Source of the DNA: Flavobacterium lindanitolerans | GTDB lineage: Bacteria; Bacteroidota; Bacteroidia; Flavobacteriales; Flavobacteriaceae | Length of the DNA stretch: 64,000 nucleotides | NCBI RefSeq assembly: GCF_002846575.1 | Contig: NZ_PJND01000007.1 | Coordinates: forward strand, 1,736,001-1,800,000 | Direction: 5' to 3' | Shown here: in pieces, positions 53,167 through 61,950 of the stretch | Position numbering within the stretch: the stretch's first letter is position 1 | How the letters are laid out: each line of letters starts with the position of its first letter | Program-made: the position numbers and the translations under genes | The notes under the pieces: model-generated | Database searches by the model: none | Told to the model about the DNA's origin: nothing | Seen by the model: the letters and a program-made list of their open reading frames with translations, nothing else

Positions 53167-53892
53167 ATGCCAAAATATCTTTCCTATAGTTTTTTCATGC
53201 TGATGCTTTTTGCTCCTGCCGCCTATTCGCAACTGACGAACAGCCAGGTCAAGGCAAAAATACACCTGGAAGAAATTGAAGGAAATATAAAGATTACCGG
53301 TACTGCGGAAAATTTAACCGATATCGTTCAAAGCCTATCGTATAAATTATCAGTAATAAGAAAGAATAAGATAAACAGCAATCAATCCAATAATGCTCAG
53401 GAAGGGCTTTTTACTTTAGATCCGAACGAGACAAAAAAGCTGTCATCAACCCAAATCAATGTCAATGAGAATGATGAAGTTATTGTCATGCTCCTTTTTT
53501 ATGATAGTGATAAAAAACTGGTGGGAAAAGACAGGATTGTCATTGGTGAAGAAAAAAAGGATGAAGGAATAGTTCCTGTAGACGGTTTTGAATTGTCCGG
53601 GATAGTAACCGATGATACCAAAACCAAAGCAGGTAAAGATTTTTATGACTTATATTTTTTTAAGTATAGCGATCTGAAAATCAATTCCAAAAAGATTGTT
53701 ACCATAACTGAAGAATTGAGTTTTGCCAGAAATACAAAAATTACGATCAGCATAGATACTAATCCCATTTATGAGTTTTTAGTAAATCCCGATGAAGAAT
53801 TTTTAAGTCTCGTAGCCGAAGATGCTGTAAATGTTACTTCTGCTTATCTGAAAAATCTGGAAAAGCAAAACCGATATCTCACTCAGTATTAA
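53167..53892 (+). CDS. csgE: CsgE-type curli assembly factor with N-terminal CsgH-like domain
   Basis: A 241-residue periplasmic protein. Signal peptide ends near 21 (APAAYSQ). Residues about 28-125 resemble CsgH, the curlin-binding chaperone of alphaproteobacteria: IKITGTAENLTDIV, SLSYKLSVIRKN, then NAQEGLFTLDPNETKKLSST. Residues about 140-241 are CsgE-like: GIVTDDTKTKAGKDFYDLYF aligns with the [20 protein letters not shown] of E. coli CsgE, and RNTKITISIDTNPIYEF with its second strand region. CsgE caps the CsgG channel and delivers the subunit. The CsgH assignment is from pattern only. Confidence 0.8.
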   Translation: MPKYLSYSFFMLMLFAPAAYSQLTNSQVKAKIHLEEIEGNIKITGTAENLTDIVQSLSYKLSVIRKNKINSNQSNNAQEGLFTLDPNETKKLSSTQINVNENDEVIVMLLFYDSDKKLVGKDRIVIGEEKKDEGIVPVDGFELSGIVTDDTKTKAGKDFYDLYFFKYSDLKINSKKIVTITEELSFARNTKITISIDTNPIYEFLVNPDEEFLSLVAEDAVNVTSAYLKNLEKQNRYLTQY

Positions 53893-53908
53893 TCTTATTC
53901 TATTAATT

Positions 53909-54310
53909 ATGAAACCTCTAGCAACTGCAATTATCATTTTGCTGGCCTATGCAGCAAATGCTCAGGATCTGGTCTACAAGCCCAGAAACCCAAATTTTGG
54001 AGGAGATACTTTTAACTACCAGTGGCTTCTGAGTTCAGCCGAAGCCCAAAACAAACTAAAAGATAATACGGTCACGACCAAAACAAAAACCGAACTGGAG
54101 AGTTTTACTGAAAACCTGAACTCACAATTGCTGAATTTGGTTTCCAGATCCCTGTTCACACAACAATTTGGAAATAACGGAATTTCAGAAGGGAGCTACA
54201 CTTTTGGCAGCCTGTCTGTTGAAATTTTTCCGTCAGAAAACGGATTGACCGTAACTATCCTGGATACAAATACAGGAGAACAAACACAAGTTATCATCCC
54301 AAAATCATAA
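53909..54310 (+). CDS. csgF: Curli assembly factor CsgF
   Basis: A 133-residue exported protein. Signal peptide ends near 18 (YAANAQ). The mature N-terminus QDLVYKPRNPNFGGDTFNYQW is the conserved CsgF peptide that plugs into the CsgG channel and narrows it. The rest helps attach the nucleator at the surface. It follows csgE by 16 bases and precedes csgG by one base. Length and motif fit the family. Confidence 0.92.
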   Translation: MKPLATAIIILLAYAANAQDLVYKPRNPNFGGDTFNYQWLLSSAEAQNKLKDNTVTTKTKTELESFTENLNSQLLNLVSRSLFTQQFGNNGISEGSYTFGSLSVEIFPSENGLTVTILDTNTGEQTQVIIPKS

Positions 54311-54311
54311 T

Positions 54312-55721
54312 ATGCAGATCAGATATTACTTTGCGATAGTCCTGATGCTGTTGCTCTCCGGATGTGGCGCTTATTACAATCAGCCATTGAAGATTGAAAA
54401 AGCATCGTTGGGAGAAATCACCTCGGCAACAACACTTTTAAGGGAATTGCCAAAACCTAAAGAACCCGTGGTAGTTGGGATTTATAAATTTAGGGACCAA
54501 ACAGGACAATATAAAGCTTCGGATAACGGAAGTACCTTCAGTACTGCCGTAACTCAGGGAGCGACCTCTATATTAATCAAGGCTTTGGAAGATTCCAAAT
54601 GGTTTGTTCCGATTGAGCGCGAAAACATTGGAAATCTTTTGCAGGAAAGAAACCTGATTCGCTCTACGAGGCAGGAATATTCTAAAAATCCAAATTCAAC
54701 AGAACAGCTAACGCCGCTTTTGTATGCAGGAGTTTTGTTAGAAGGAGGTATTGTTTCCTATGATACGAACATCATAACGGGAGGTTTCGGGGCAAGATAT
54801 TTTGGAGTAGGAGGTTCTACAAAATACAGGCAGGACCGTGTGACCATTTACCTTAGGATGATTTCTACGGCAAGCGGAAAAATCCTGAAATCAGTATATG
54901 TTTCCAAGACTATTTTGTCGCAGGCCATTGACCAGAGCTTTTTCAGATATGTCAAATTTAAAAGATTGCTCGAAGTCGAAACAGGATATTCTACAAACGA
55001 ACCTGTACAGATGGCTGTGACAGAAGCTATTGAAAAAGCAGTACAGTCTTTGGTACTGGAAGGAATTCAGGATAAAATTTGGGAAGCAGATGCCAGTAAA
55101 GAAGAAGTAGATTCGCTTATTTCAAAATATGAAATGGAAAAAGAAGTGGCAGATGCTACCGGAATCTACGGAAGATACAAAACAGAAAGAAGGTCACGGT
55201 TTGCGATAGAATTAGCGGGAGGAGCCACGCTTATTGATGGCGATTATGACAAATCATTACTTCGTCCGATGGGTCGTGGGGCATTGAAATATTTTTTCAC
55301 TCCGGGTTTTAACCTTAGCGGTTCCACAAATGTTATTAACCTGGCAAACAAAGACCGTCTGGATGTAGGCTATCTGACTTTTGACCTGAATGCCGAACTG
55401 ATTTTACTGCCTAAAGAACAACTGAGTCCGTATGTTTTTGGAGGTGTCGGATTTGGAGCCAACCGTCTTTTCGAAAATACGCATGCAAAAGTGCAATACG
55501 GTGCCGGACTGGAATATCTGGCTTCCAAAACAATCGGAATAAAAGTGTATGCCGAACACAATCTCAACTTTAGCGACACTATAGATTATTTGGAAAGAGG
55601 CGTGCGCGATGATTATTATTTCCGGTTTGGGTTAGGGCTGACATATTATTTCCCAAGAAAAAATCAGAAAATCTATGAGAAATACATCATTGAAGAAGCC
55701 CAAAATCCGCTGAAGCAATAA
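54312..55721 (+). CDS. csgG: CsgG secretion channel with C-terminal beta-barrel-like extension
   Basis: A 469-residue lipoprotein (lipobox LLSGC, Cys18). Residues 18-290 are CsgG: PVVVGIYKFRDQTGQYKAS, GATSILIKALEDSKWFVPIERENIGNLLQERNLIR, and the transmembrane hairpin region with GGVVSYDTN-like GGIVSYDTN. It forms the outer-membrane channel for curlin subunits. E. coli CsgG ends near 277. Here about 175 more residues follow (from about 295), with strands RFAIELAGGATLIDG, SGSTNVINLAN, YVFGGVGFGANRL and YYFRFGLGLTYYF, like a small outer-membrane barrel. Confidence 0.9.
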   Translation: MQIRYYFAIVLMLLLSGCGAYYNQPLKIEKASLGEITSATTLLRELPKPKEPVVVGIYKFRDQTGQYKASDNGSTFSTAVTQGATSILIKALEDSKWFVPIERENIGNLLQERNLIRSTRQEYSKNPNSTEQLTPLLYAGVLLEGGIVSYDTNIITGGFGARYFGVGGSTKYRQDRVTIYLRMISTASGKILKSVYVSKTILSQAIDQSFFRYVKFKRLLEVETGYSTNEPVQMAVTEAIEKAVQSLVLEGIQDKIWEADASKEEVDSLISKYEMEKEVADATGIYGRYKTERRSRFAIELAGGATLIDGDYDKSLLRPMGRGALKYFFTPGFNLSGSTNVINLANKDRLDVGYLTFDLNAELILLPKEQLSPYVFGGVGFGANRLFENTHAKVQYGAGLEYLASKTIGIKVYAEHNLNFSDTIDYLERGVRDDYYFRFGLGLTYYFPRKNQKIYEKYIIEEAQNPLKQ

Positions 55722-55739
55722 TTTTTAATCTTTAAAGTC

Positions 55740-57224
55740 ATGAAAAATATTCTTATAAAATCAGGATTTGTTCTTTTGCTTCTGCTGCTATCGTGCAGTG
55801 AGGAAAAAGTCGATGGAGAAGATTTCGGAACCGTTACAGGAAGAGTAGTCGTAGCCAATACGTTTGAGCCTTTGGCGAATGCAAAAGTTTTCTCCAATCC
55901 AACATCAAGTATTGTTTTTACAGATGAAGACGGAAGGTTTACAGTTCCTAAAGTTGTAGTAGGCCAATATTCTTTTCAGGCTCAAAAAGACGGCTATCTG
56001 ACCAAGTTTGAAGCAGCAAATGTTGTGAACAATAGTACAACAGAAATCGTTTTTGAATTGTCTGTCTCCACGAGCGGCAACCGCCCGCCCATTGCTCCAA
56101 CATTAACACTTCCGGCTGACAATGCGGTCAACCAGAACCGCCAGGTTGTTTTGACCTGGACGGCTACAGACCCTGAACAGGATTCGCTCACCTATGAAGT
56201 CATACTCAGAAACGATGCTACAGATGATGTGGTAGTTTATTCGGATATCAGTACGCCAACTTTTACTTTGCAAAATCTTGCTTTCGGAACCAAATATTTT
56301 TGGCAGGTTTCAGCTTCTGACGGAGTAAATGCTCCTGTTATGAGTACGGTACGAACATTCACGACAACTTCTTTTCCGGATACCCGTTTCCTCTTTGTCA
56401 AAAAGCTTAGCGAGAATAATGTTATATATGCAGGTGACAATTCCGGCAATCAGATACAACTGACGAGTTCAGAAACCAATAGCTGGAGACCCAGAAAAAA
56501 CAACCAATCGAATAAAATAGCTTTTATCCGTTCCAACGGAGCCCAAAACCATATTTATATCATGAATCCGGATGGTTCGGGAGTATTCAAAGTGACAAAT
56601 TCAGTGCCCGTTGCAGGATTTAATCCTGAGTTTATCAATTTTTCATGGAACACCAGCGGTAGTCAGATTATCTATCCGAGTTTTGACAAACTGTATAGGA
56701 TAAACAGTAATGGGAGCGGGCTGACTGAAATCTTCCATACGCCAAATGGTAAATTTATTTCAGAATGTGATTGGAGTTATGATGGCTCAAAAATTGCCTT
56801 AAAGGTTAATGATGCCAGCGGTTATAATGCCGAAATATATGTGATTACGTCCGAAGGTAGCATTACAGACCTGGTTATTTCGGGAGTGAATGGAGCTGTT
56901 GGAAGTCTTAATTTTTCAATCACAGGACAAAAATTACTTTTTACCCGGGATATTTCCGGTTTTGAAAATCCGGACTACAGGCAATTGGATACGCGAATTT
57001 TCCAGCATACTTTCAGTACCAATACAACCGCAGAAATCAATACCGAAAAACCGGCCGGAACGGTAGACATTGATGCCAGATATTCGCCTAATGAAGCGGA
57101 AGTAATTTTTGTAAACACCTCAAATGATTTTATTAGTGCGAGGAATATACAGAAATACCTGATTGGCATAGTAGCCTCAAGGACCACGCTATTTACGAAT
57201 GCCTCAATGCCGGATTGGGAGTAA
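55740..57224 (+). CDS. Lipoprotein with CarboxypepD_reg, fibronectin-like and TolB-like propeller domains
   Basis: A 494-residue lipoprotein (lipobox LLLSC, Cys19). Residues about 30-105 are a carboxypeptidase-regulatory-like fold (VTGRVVVANTFEPLANAKV, FTDEDGRFTVP). Residues about 115-215 are a fibronectin-type-III-like domain (APTLTLPADNAVNQNRQVVL, TYEVILRND, KYFWQVSASDG). Residues about 220-494 form a TolB-like beta-propeller (HIYIMNPDGSGVFKVTN, INFSWNTSGSQI, CDWSYDGSKIALKVN). It follows csgG by 18 bases and is probably part of the curli operon as a surface or peptidoglycan-side accessory, though its role is unknown. Confidence 0.78.
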   Translation: MKNILIKSGFVLLLLLLSCSEEKVDGEDFGTVTGRVVVANTFEPLANAKVFSNPTSSIVFTDEDGRFTVPKVVVGQYSFQAQKDGYLTKFEAANVVNNSTTEIVFELSVSTSGNRPPIAPTLTLPADNAVNQNRQVVLTWTATDPEQDSLTYEVILRNDATDDVVVYSDISTPTFTLQNLAFGTKYFWQVSASDGVNAPVMSTVRTFTTTSFPDTRFLFVKKLSENNVIYAGDNSGNQIQLTSSETNSWRPRKNNQSNKIAFIRSNGAQNHIYIMNPDGSGVFKVTNSVPVAGFNPEFINFSWNTSGSQIIYPSFDKLYRINSNGSGLTEIFHTPNGKFISECDWSYDGSKIALKVNDASGYNAEIYVITSEGSITDLVISGVNGAVGSLNFSITGQKLLFTRDISGFENPDYRQLDTRIFQHTFSTNTTAEINTEKPAGTVDIDARYSPNEAEVIFVNTSNDFISARNIQKYLIGIVASRTTLFTNASMPDWE

Positions 57225-57579
57225 AATAAGTAGGTAAAGTGTTTTGGCTAAGAATATTGCATTTAATCGATTATCCGCCAAAATTCTGAAAAACTATACT
57301 GTTTTAACTTAAATTAGTGATGAAAATAAGAGTTCGTTCGATAGAACTTTACCCCATAAGTTTTGTACTTATACTTATTTATTTACCCCCATCGTAAATA
57401 AATATTTTAATTTGCTTTAGGATTTGAGTTTGAAATACAAGCCCTTTACCGGGTGAACCTAAATTCTAATTTTTCCCAGCAAATTAATTCTAAAACTGGT
57501 GAGATAGCGAAAGCTGTCTCACTTTTTATTTAATCGTAATAAAATTCTGAATCTTCCGTTTAATTTAAAAAAATATAAC
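57225..57579. other. Intergenic region with direct repeats
   Basis: 355 bases. TTTACCCCAT (57348-57357) recurs as TTTACCCCCAT (57382-57392). A 25-codon frame (57320-57397) with a hydrophobic end overlaps both repeats and is probably chance. A terminator lies at 57499-57530. No clear promoter for the OmpA gene was found. Confidence 0.5.
57499..57530 (+). terminator. Terminator before the OmpA genes
   Basis: GTGAGA-AGC and GCT-TCTCAC stem with one mismatched base and a GAAA loop, followed by a T-rich tract. It sits 275 bases after the upstream stop, so it ends a long 3' tail or a separate transcript. Confidence 0.65.
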
Positions 57580-58368
57580 GTGAAGCAAAAATTTACCACA
57601 ACTTTCCTCTTATTGTTTTCTGTACTCCTATATGCTCAGGAACAACAATTCCAAGTGTTTTTTGATTTTGATATTTCAGAAACGAATACCGCCTCAACGA
57701 CCAAATTGCAAGAATGGATAAGTGATAATCCTACAGCAGAAGTTGAAAAAATTTATGGCTATTGCGACTCGGTTGGCAGTCTGGAGTATAATGATGTGCT
57801 TTCTGTAAAACGGGCTAATTATGTTTTGGAAAAACTTAAAAGTAGCAATATAAAAATAAGCGGGAAAGCTGAAATAAAAGGTTTTGGAAAACGGTTGACC
57901 CAGCCTGGTTTGGCATCAGCCAACCGTAAAGCAGTAGTTTATTATACTATTCCGGCTAAAAAAGAAGAGCCCGTTGCAAAAGAGAATCTTTCAGAAGAAA
58001 CAAAAAACTTAAAAACCGGTGATAAGTTCACGCTAAAAAATCTTAATTTTTACAACCGTTCCGGAGTTATAGTGCCATCATCTGAACCTATATTAAAGGA
58101 ATTGCTAAGTGTAATGGTTGAAAGACCCGATTTGAAAATAGAAATACAAGGGCATATATGCTGTCAGTTGGGAACAGATTTAGAAAACATCGCCACCATA
58201 AGGGCAAGGGCAATTTATAATTTCCTGATTGAAAACGGCATCAGTAAAGACAGGCTGCAATATAAAGGATTTGGCAGTTCAAGGCCCATTCACCAGATAC
58301 CGGAAAGGAATGAGCAGGAGCGCAATGAAAACAGGAGAGTAGAGATTGTAATACTTGACAGTAAGTAG
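57580..58368 (+). CDS. Double OmpA-like protein with GHICC motif
   Basis: A 262-residue exported protein that starts with GTG at 57580 (signal peptide MKQKFTTTFLLLFSVLLYA). It has two OmpA-like domains. The first (about 25-130) has a normal GYCDSVGS motif at 60-67 with the Asp used to bind diaminopimelate in peptidoglycan. The second (about 150-262) ends with SANRKA/ENRRVEIVIL-type strands but has GHICC at 191-195 in place of GHTD. It lies behind the curli locus and next to a paralogue at 58446. A wall-anchoring role is likely; a link to curli is inference. Confidence 0.82.
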   Translation: MKQKFTTTFLLLFSVLLYAQEQQFQVFFDFDISETNTASTTKLQEWISDNPTAEVEKIYGYCDSVGSLEYNDVLSVKRANYVLEKLKSSNIKISGKAEIKGFGKRLTQPGLASANRKAVVYYTIPAKKEEPVAKENLSEETKNLKTGDKFTLKNLNFYNRSGVIVPSSEPILKELLSVMVERPDLKIEIQGHICCQLGTDLENIATIRARAIYNFLIENGISKDRLQYKGFGSSRPIHQIPERNEQERNENRRVEIVILDSK

Positions 58369-58445
58369 CAATATTGGATGTTCCGGCAGATTTTCCTATG
58401 TAATAAATAATTTGTTACTTCGTTTTTATTTATAAACTCCAGTCC

Positions 58446-59333
58446 ATGAAAAATACGGCTCTATATATCTTTTTTTTATTTTTTTCGTTAGTAGCACAGG
58501 CACAGGAAGAATTTTCAGTCTATTTTGACAGTAATAAATATGAACTCAAAAAACAGGAAAACGAAAGGCTGCAAAATTTTATCAATACCAATAAAGAGGT
58601 CAAAATTGTAGCAATCAATGGTTATACTGATGAAGACGGAACCACAGCTTTTAACGACACGCTTGCGCAAAAAAGAGTCGATTTTATTTATGGCGTAATA
58701 AACGGAAAACTTAAAATCAGGGATGATTTCAAGACCAGAAGCTTTGGAGAAAGACACAGGCAATCAAAAATAAAATCCGAAAACAGAAAGGTTACCATTT
58801 ATTTCCTTTTGGCTAAAGACCTGCCACGAGAAAACGAAATTCTTGGAATTAAGGAAGAACCCGTGGTGAAAAAACAGAGGGAAATGCCTAAATATCCGCA
58901 AAAGATGACCCTACAGAATCCTAATGGCACTACCAGTGAATTGGTTTTTGATGTTGCCTTTATGGAAAAACTGACGGTTGCAAAACCCGGCGAAAAAATA
59001 AAACTGGAGAACCTTAATTTTCAGTTGAACACATTTGCTATTACTAATGACTCAAGACCCAAAATGTATGAATTGCTGGAAGTCATGAAAAGAAATCCGC
59101 AGATGAAAATACAGATTCAGGGGCATATTTGCTGTATGCAAAACGACAAACAGGACCTTTCGACCAAAAGAGCCAAAGCCATTGCCAGATTCTTGGAAAT
59201 GAACGGAATTGATAAAGATAGGGTGACCTATAAAGGATTTGGAGTAACCGAACCGCTTTTTGCCATTCCGGAAAAAAGTGAGGAAGAAAGGGCTGCAAAC
59301 CGACGTGTTGAAATTGAAATCATAGAGAATTAG
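58446..59333 (+). CDS. Double OmpA-like protein with GHICC motif (paralogue)
   Basis: A 295-residue exported protein with signal peptide MKNTALYIFFLFFSLVAQA. As in the gene before it, the first OmpA-like domain has a canonical GYTDEDGT motif near 59-66, while the second has GHICC at 226-230. Both share the endings KDR(V/L)xYKGFG and NRRVEIEI. The linker between domains is longer here (about 120-190, with QREMPKYPQKMTLQNP). It probably arose by tandem duplication. A 77-base gap separates the two genes. Confidence 0.82.
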   Translation: MKNTALYIFFLFFSLVAQAQEEFSVYFDSNKYELKKQENERLQNFINTNKEVKIVAINGYTDEDGTTAFNDTLAQKRVDFIYGVINGKLKIRDDFKTRSFGERHRQSKIKSENRKVTIYFLLAKDLPRENEILGIKEEPVVKKQREMPKYPQKMTLQNPNGTTSELVFDVAFMEKLTVAKPGEKIKLENLNFQLNTFAITNDSRPKMYELLEVMKRNPQMKIQIQGHICCMQNDKQDLSTKRAKAIARFLEMNGIDKDRVTYKGFGVTEPLFAIPEKSEEERAANRRVEIEIIEN

Positions 59334-59383
59334 CCCATGTTTTGCAAAAGCAGGTAGCTTGAAAATCTATGACTGTCTGCCAA

Positions 59384-59412
59384 TTGAAACTCAAAAAAAC
59401 TGATTATCTTTG
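59384..59412 (+). promoter_or_regulatory. Promoter of purM
   Basis: TTG at 59384-59386, 18 bases, TATCTTTG at 59405-59412. It lies between an upstream in-frame ATG (59369) and the real start, which excludes that ATG. Confidence 0.6.
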
Positions 59413-59437
59413 CGGCACAACAACACAACCTATTTTT

Positions 59438-60616
59438 ATGAGTTCTGATACCAGCAAACGCTATAATTTGCGAGGAGTTTCTGCTTCAAAAGAAGATGTC
59501 CATAACGCAATTAAAAACATAGACAAAGGATTATTTCCAAAAGCTTTCTGCAAAATTGTTCCGGATTACTTAACCAATGACGAAGACTACTGCCTCATTA
59601 TGCATGCAGACGGAGCAGGAACAAAATCATCTTTAGCTTATTTGTACTGGAAAGAAACGGGCGATTTGTCTGTTTGGAAAGGCATTTCTCAAGATGCCCT
59701 CATTATGAATATTGACGATTTGTTGTGCGTTGGCGCTACAGACAATATATTGCTGTCTTCCACTATTGGGAGGAACAAAAACCTCATTCCGGCCGAAGTA
59801 ATTTCTGCCATCATTAACGGAACTGAAGAACTTATTGAAGAGTTAAAATCTTTTGGTGTTACCATTCATTCAACAGGTGGCGAAACGGCAGATGTAGGTG
59901 ATTTGGTACGTACCATAATTGTCGATTCTACCGTAACGGCAAGAATTAGAAGAGATAAAGTAGTTGATAATGCCAATATCAAACCAGGCGATGTGATTGT
60001 TGGTTTGGCTTCTTTTGGTCAGGCAACTTATGAAAAATCGTATAACGGAGGAATGGGCAGTAACGGATTGACATCAGCGCGTCATGATGTATTCCATAAC
60101 TATCTTGCTCAGAAATATCCTGAAAGTTTTGACGCTTCTGTACCGGCAGATTTGGTATATTCCGGTAATGTGAAACTAACAGACGAAGTTAAAGGCGCTC
60201 CAATTGATGCCGGAAAACTGGTACTTTCTCCAACAAGAACCTATGCGCCTGTTATCAAAAAAATCCTGGATACCTATTCTCCTGAACAAATCCACGGAAT
60301 GGTTCATTGCAGCGGAGGTGCTCAGACCAAAGTTTTACATTTTGTTGATAACGTACATGTGATAAAAGACAATTTATTCCCGATACCGCCACTTTTCAGG
60401 CTTATTCAGGAACAATCAAAGACAGACTGGAAAGAAATGTATCAGGTATTCAATTGCGGACACAGGATGGAAATCTACGTGCCACAGGAAATAGCCAATG
60501 AAATCATAGCAATTTCCGGGTCGTTTAACATAGAAGCGCAGATTGTAGGTAGGGTTGAAGCCTCAGAAAACAAGAAGCTGACAATAAAAAGTGAATTCGG
60601 AACTTTTGAATATTAA
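59438..60616 (+). CDS. purM: Phosphoribosylformylglycinamidine cyclo-ligase (AIR synthase)
   Basis: Closes the imidazole ring in purine synthesis, converting FGAM to AIR with ATP. A 392-residue PurM-type protein of the longer form found in Bacteroidota. Motifs are SSDTSKRYNLRGVSASKEDV, HADGAGTKSSLAYLYWK (the substrate-binding GAGTK loop), ALIMNIDDLLCVGA, TGGETADVGDLVRT and GMVHCSGGAQTKVLHF. Start ATG 59438 follows a promoter at 59384-59412. A terminator lies at 60632. Confidence 0.93.
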   Translation: MSSDTSKRYNLRGVSASKEDVHNAIKNIDKGLFPKAFCKIVPDYLTNDEDYCLIMHADGAGTKSSLAYLYWKETGDLSVWKGISQDALIMNIDDLLCVGATDNILLSSTIGRNKNLIPAEVISAIINGTEELIEELKSFGVTIHSTGGETADVGDLVRTIIVDSTVTARIRRDKVVDNANIKPGDVIVGLASFGQATYEKSYNGGMGSNGLTSARHDVFHNYLAQKYPESFDASVPADLVYSGNVKLTDEVKGAPIDAGKLVLSPTRTYAPVIKKILDTYSPEQIHGMVHCSGGAQTKVLHFVDNVHVIKDNLFPIPPLFRLIQEQSKTDWKEMYQVFNCGHRMEIYVPQEIANEIIAISGSFNIEAQIVGRVEASENKKLTIKSEFGTFEY

Positions 60617-60631
60617 TCAAAGTCCTAGTAT

Positions 60632-60661
60632 AAAAAACTCCCGCTGTTCGGGAGTTTTTTT
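60632..60661 (+). terminator. Terminator of purM
   Basis: ACTCCCG and CGGGAGT around CTGTT with A-run before and T-run after. Confidence 0.85.
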
Positions 60662-60710
60662 ATTTCAATAAGTTTATTTTCCTCGTTTCCAATAGAAATA
60701 CTAAACTTTA

Positions 60711-61580
60711 CTATCCTGTATAAACTTCCCGCAAGCCATCTAATTTTAATTCCATTTCATATTGGCTTATAAATTTTTCGAATCCCAAAGATTCCAAAAA
60801 AGCCGCGGTTTCTTTAGAATTACCATCGATATTGATTAATGCTATTTCGTTACCAAAATTAGAAGCAATATAGCCGAAAAGCTGCCCTGCCAATCCTTTT
60901 CTACGGAATTCTTTTTTAATAGCAAACTGCTGTACTCTTTTCGCAGCAGGATTATAAATCAGATAACCGAGTAATTGTTCCTCGTCAAAAATTCCAACCG
61001 AATGATTGGATTCTTTTAAATTTTCTACTGCAGTGATTAAATTTTGCCATGAAGGTTCCCAATCCCAAAACAGTCTCATGTTTTGCCAGTCAAACGATTT
61101 TAGCTCTCTAATGTCATAGTCTTTGTCTTGACCTTCTATTTGTAGTGATGTTTTATAACAATCGAGATTTCGGACTATCTTAAAACCTGTTTTTTCATAG
61201 GTTTTTAGCGCGGGAATATTTTCCGTAAGTACCTCAAGTCTGACAATGTCTGTATTTTCAGTCTTTAGAAAAGGGAGAATATATTCGTAAAGTTGGGCAG
61301 TGAGTCCATTTCCTCTTTTTTCAGGTATGATTCCCGTTCCGGCATTGTAAACCACAGTTTCCCCATTAATCTTATCATAACCATGGAGTATAAACCCGAC
61401 TAATTTGCCGGCTTCAAAAGCTCCGACAGACAATTCCAGACGAACACTGTCATTGGTGATTTTCCCTTCTAATTGTGGTAAGGTCAGCCGAAAAGGAACA
61501 ATATAATCTGAAAATGAACTATTGAAAACTTCCAGAATTTCTTCTGTACTGCTTTTTTCAAGCGTCTGGAATTGCATCAT
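60711..61580 (-). CDS. Tandem GNAT-family N-acetyltransferase
   Basis: A 289-residue protein with two GNAT folds. The first (about 1-150) has acetyl-CoA motif GIIPEKRGNGLTAQLYEYIL (near 84-103) and PALKTYEKTGF. The second (about 155-285) has QQFAIKKEFRRKGLAGQLFG and AAFLESLGFEKF. Both R/Q-x-x-G-x-G/A loops look intact. The acceptor is unknown. It is the last of a minus-strand run (62937 to 60711); the previous gene ends five bases before it. Confidence 0.85.
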   Translation of the reverse strand: MMQFQTLEKSSTEEILEVFNSSFSDYIVPFRLTLPQLEGKITNDSVRLELSVGAFEAGKLVGFILHGYDKINGETVVYNAGTGIIPEKRGNGLTAQLYEYILPFLKTENTDIVRLEVLTENIPALKTYEKTGFKIVRNLDCYKTSLQIEGQDKDYDIRELKSFDWQNMRLFWDWEPSWQNLITAVENLKESNHSVGIFDEEQLLGYLIYNPAAKRVQQFAIKKEFRRKGLAGQLFGYIASNFGNEIALINIDGNSKETAAFLESLGFEKFISQYEMELKLDGLREVYTG

Positions 61581-61584
61581 TATA

Positions 61585-61950
61585 TTATTTCTTTTTTTCA
61601 GAATTCTGTTTTACTCTAAATGCGGTGATTCTTGCAATCAAGTCGAGTGGTATGGGTTGATCAAAAGGAAACTGTACAGAACCTTTCCCTTTTTTGTAAG
61701 CAGTGAGTTCTCTGTCAAATTCTTCCATACCTTCCGGTGCCGGATAGAAACCAATATGGTTTTTAAAAGCAGCAAAATGCACAAGATTACCATTTAGTAC
61801 AAAAGTAGGAATAGCATATTTAATCGCTTCGGTGGCTTCAGGGGCAGCCTTTTGTATGGTGGAGCGAACTTCTTCCAGAATCTTTTGTACGTCATGTGGG
61901 AAAGTCGCAATATACTCGTCTATATTATCTGGTTTCGCTGTCATACTCAA
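61585..61950 (-). CDS. DUF1801 domain protein (YdhG-like)
   Basis: A 121-residue protein of the DUF1801 family. It has IDEYIATFPHDVQKILEEVR, EATEAIKYAIPTFVLNGN and VHFAAFKNHIGFYPAP. YdhG was linked to iron delivery, but the family function is not settled. The start overlaps the stop of the methyltransferase gene by four bases (61947-61950), suggesting translational coupling. Confidence 0.88.
   Translation of the reverse strand: MSMTAKPDNIDEYIATFPHDVQKILEEVRSTIQKAAPEATEAIKYAIPTFVLNGNLVHFAAFKNHIGFYPAPEGMEEFDRELTAYKKGKGSVQFPFDQPIPLDLIARITAFRVKQNSEKKK

Noticed and set aside
57320..57397. 25-codon ORF between the curli and OmpA genes
   Set aside because: It is very short, has no ribosome-binding or promoter signal, and overlaps direct repeats.
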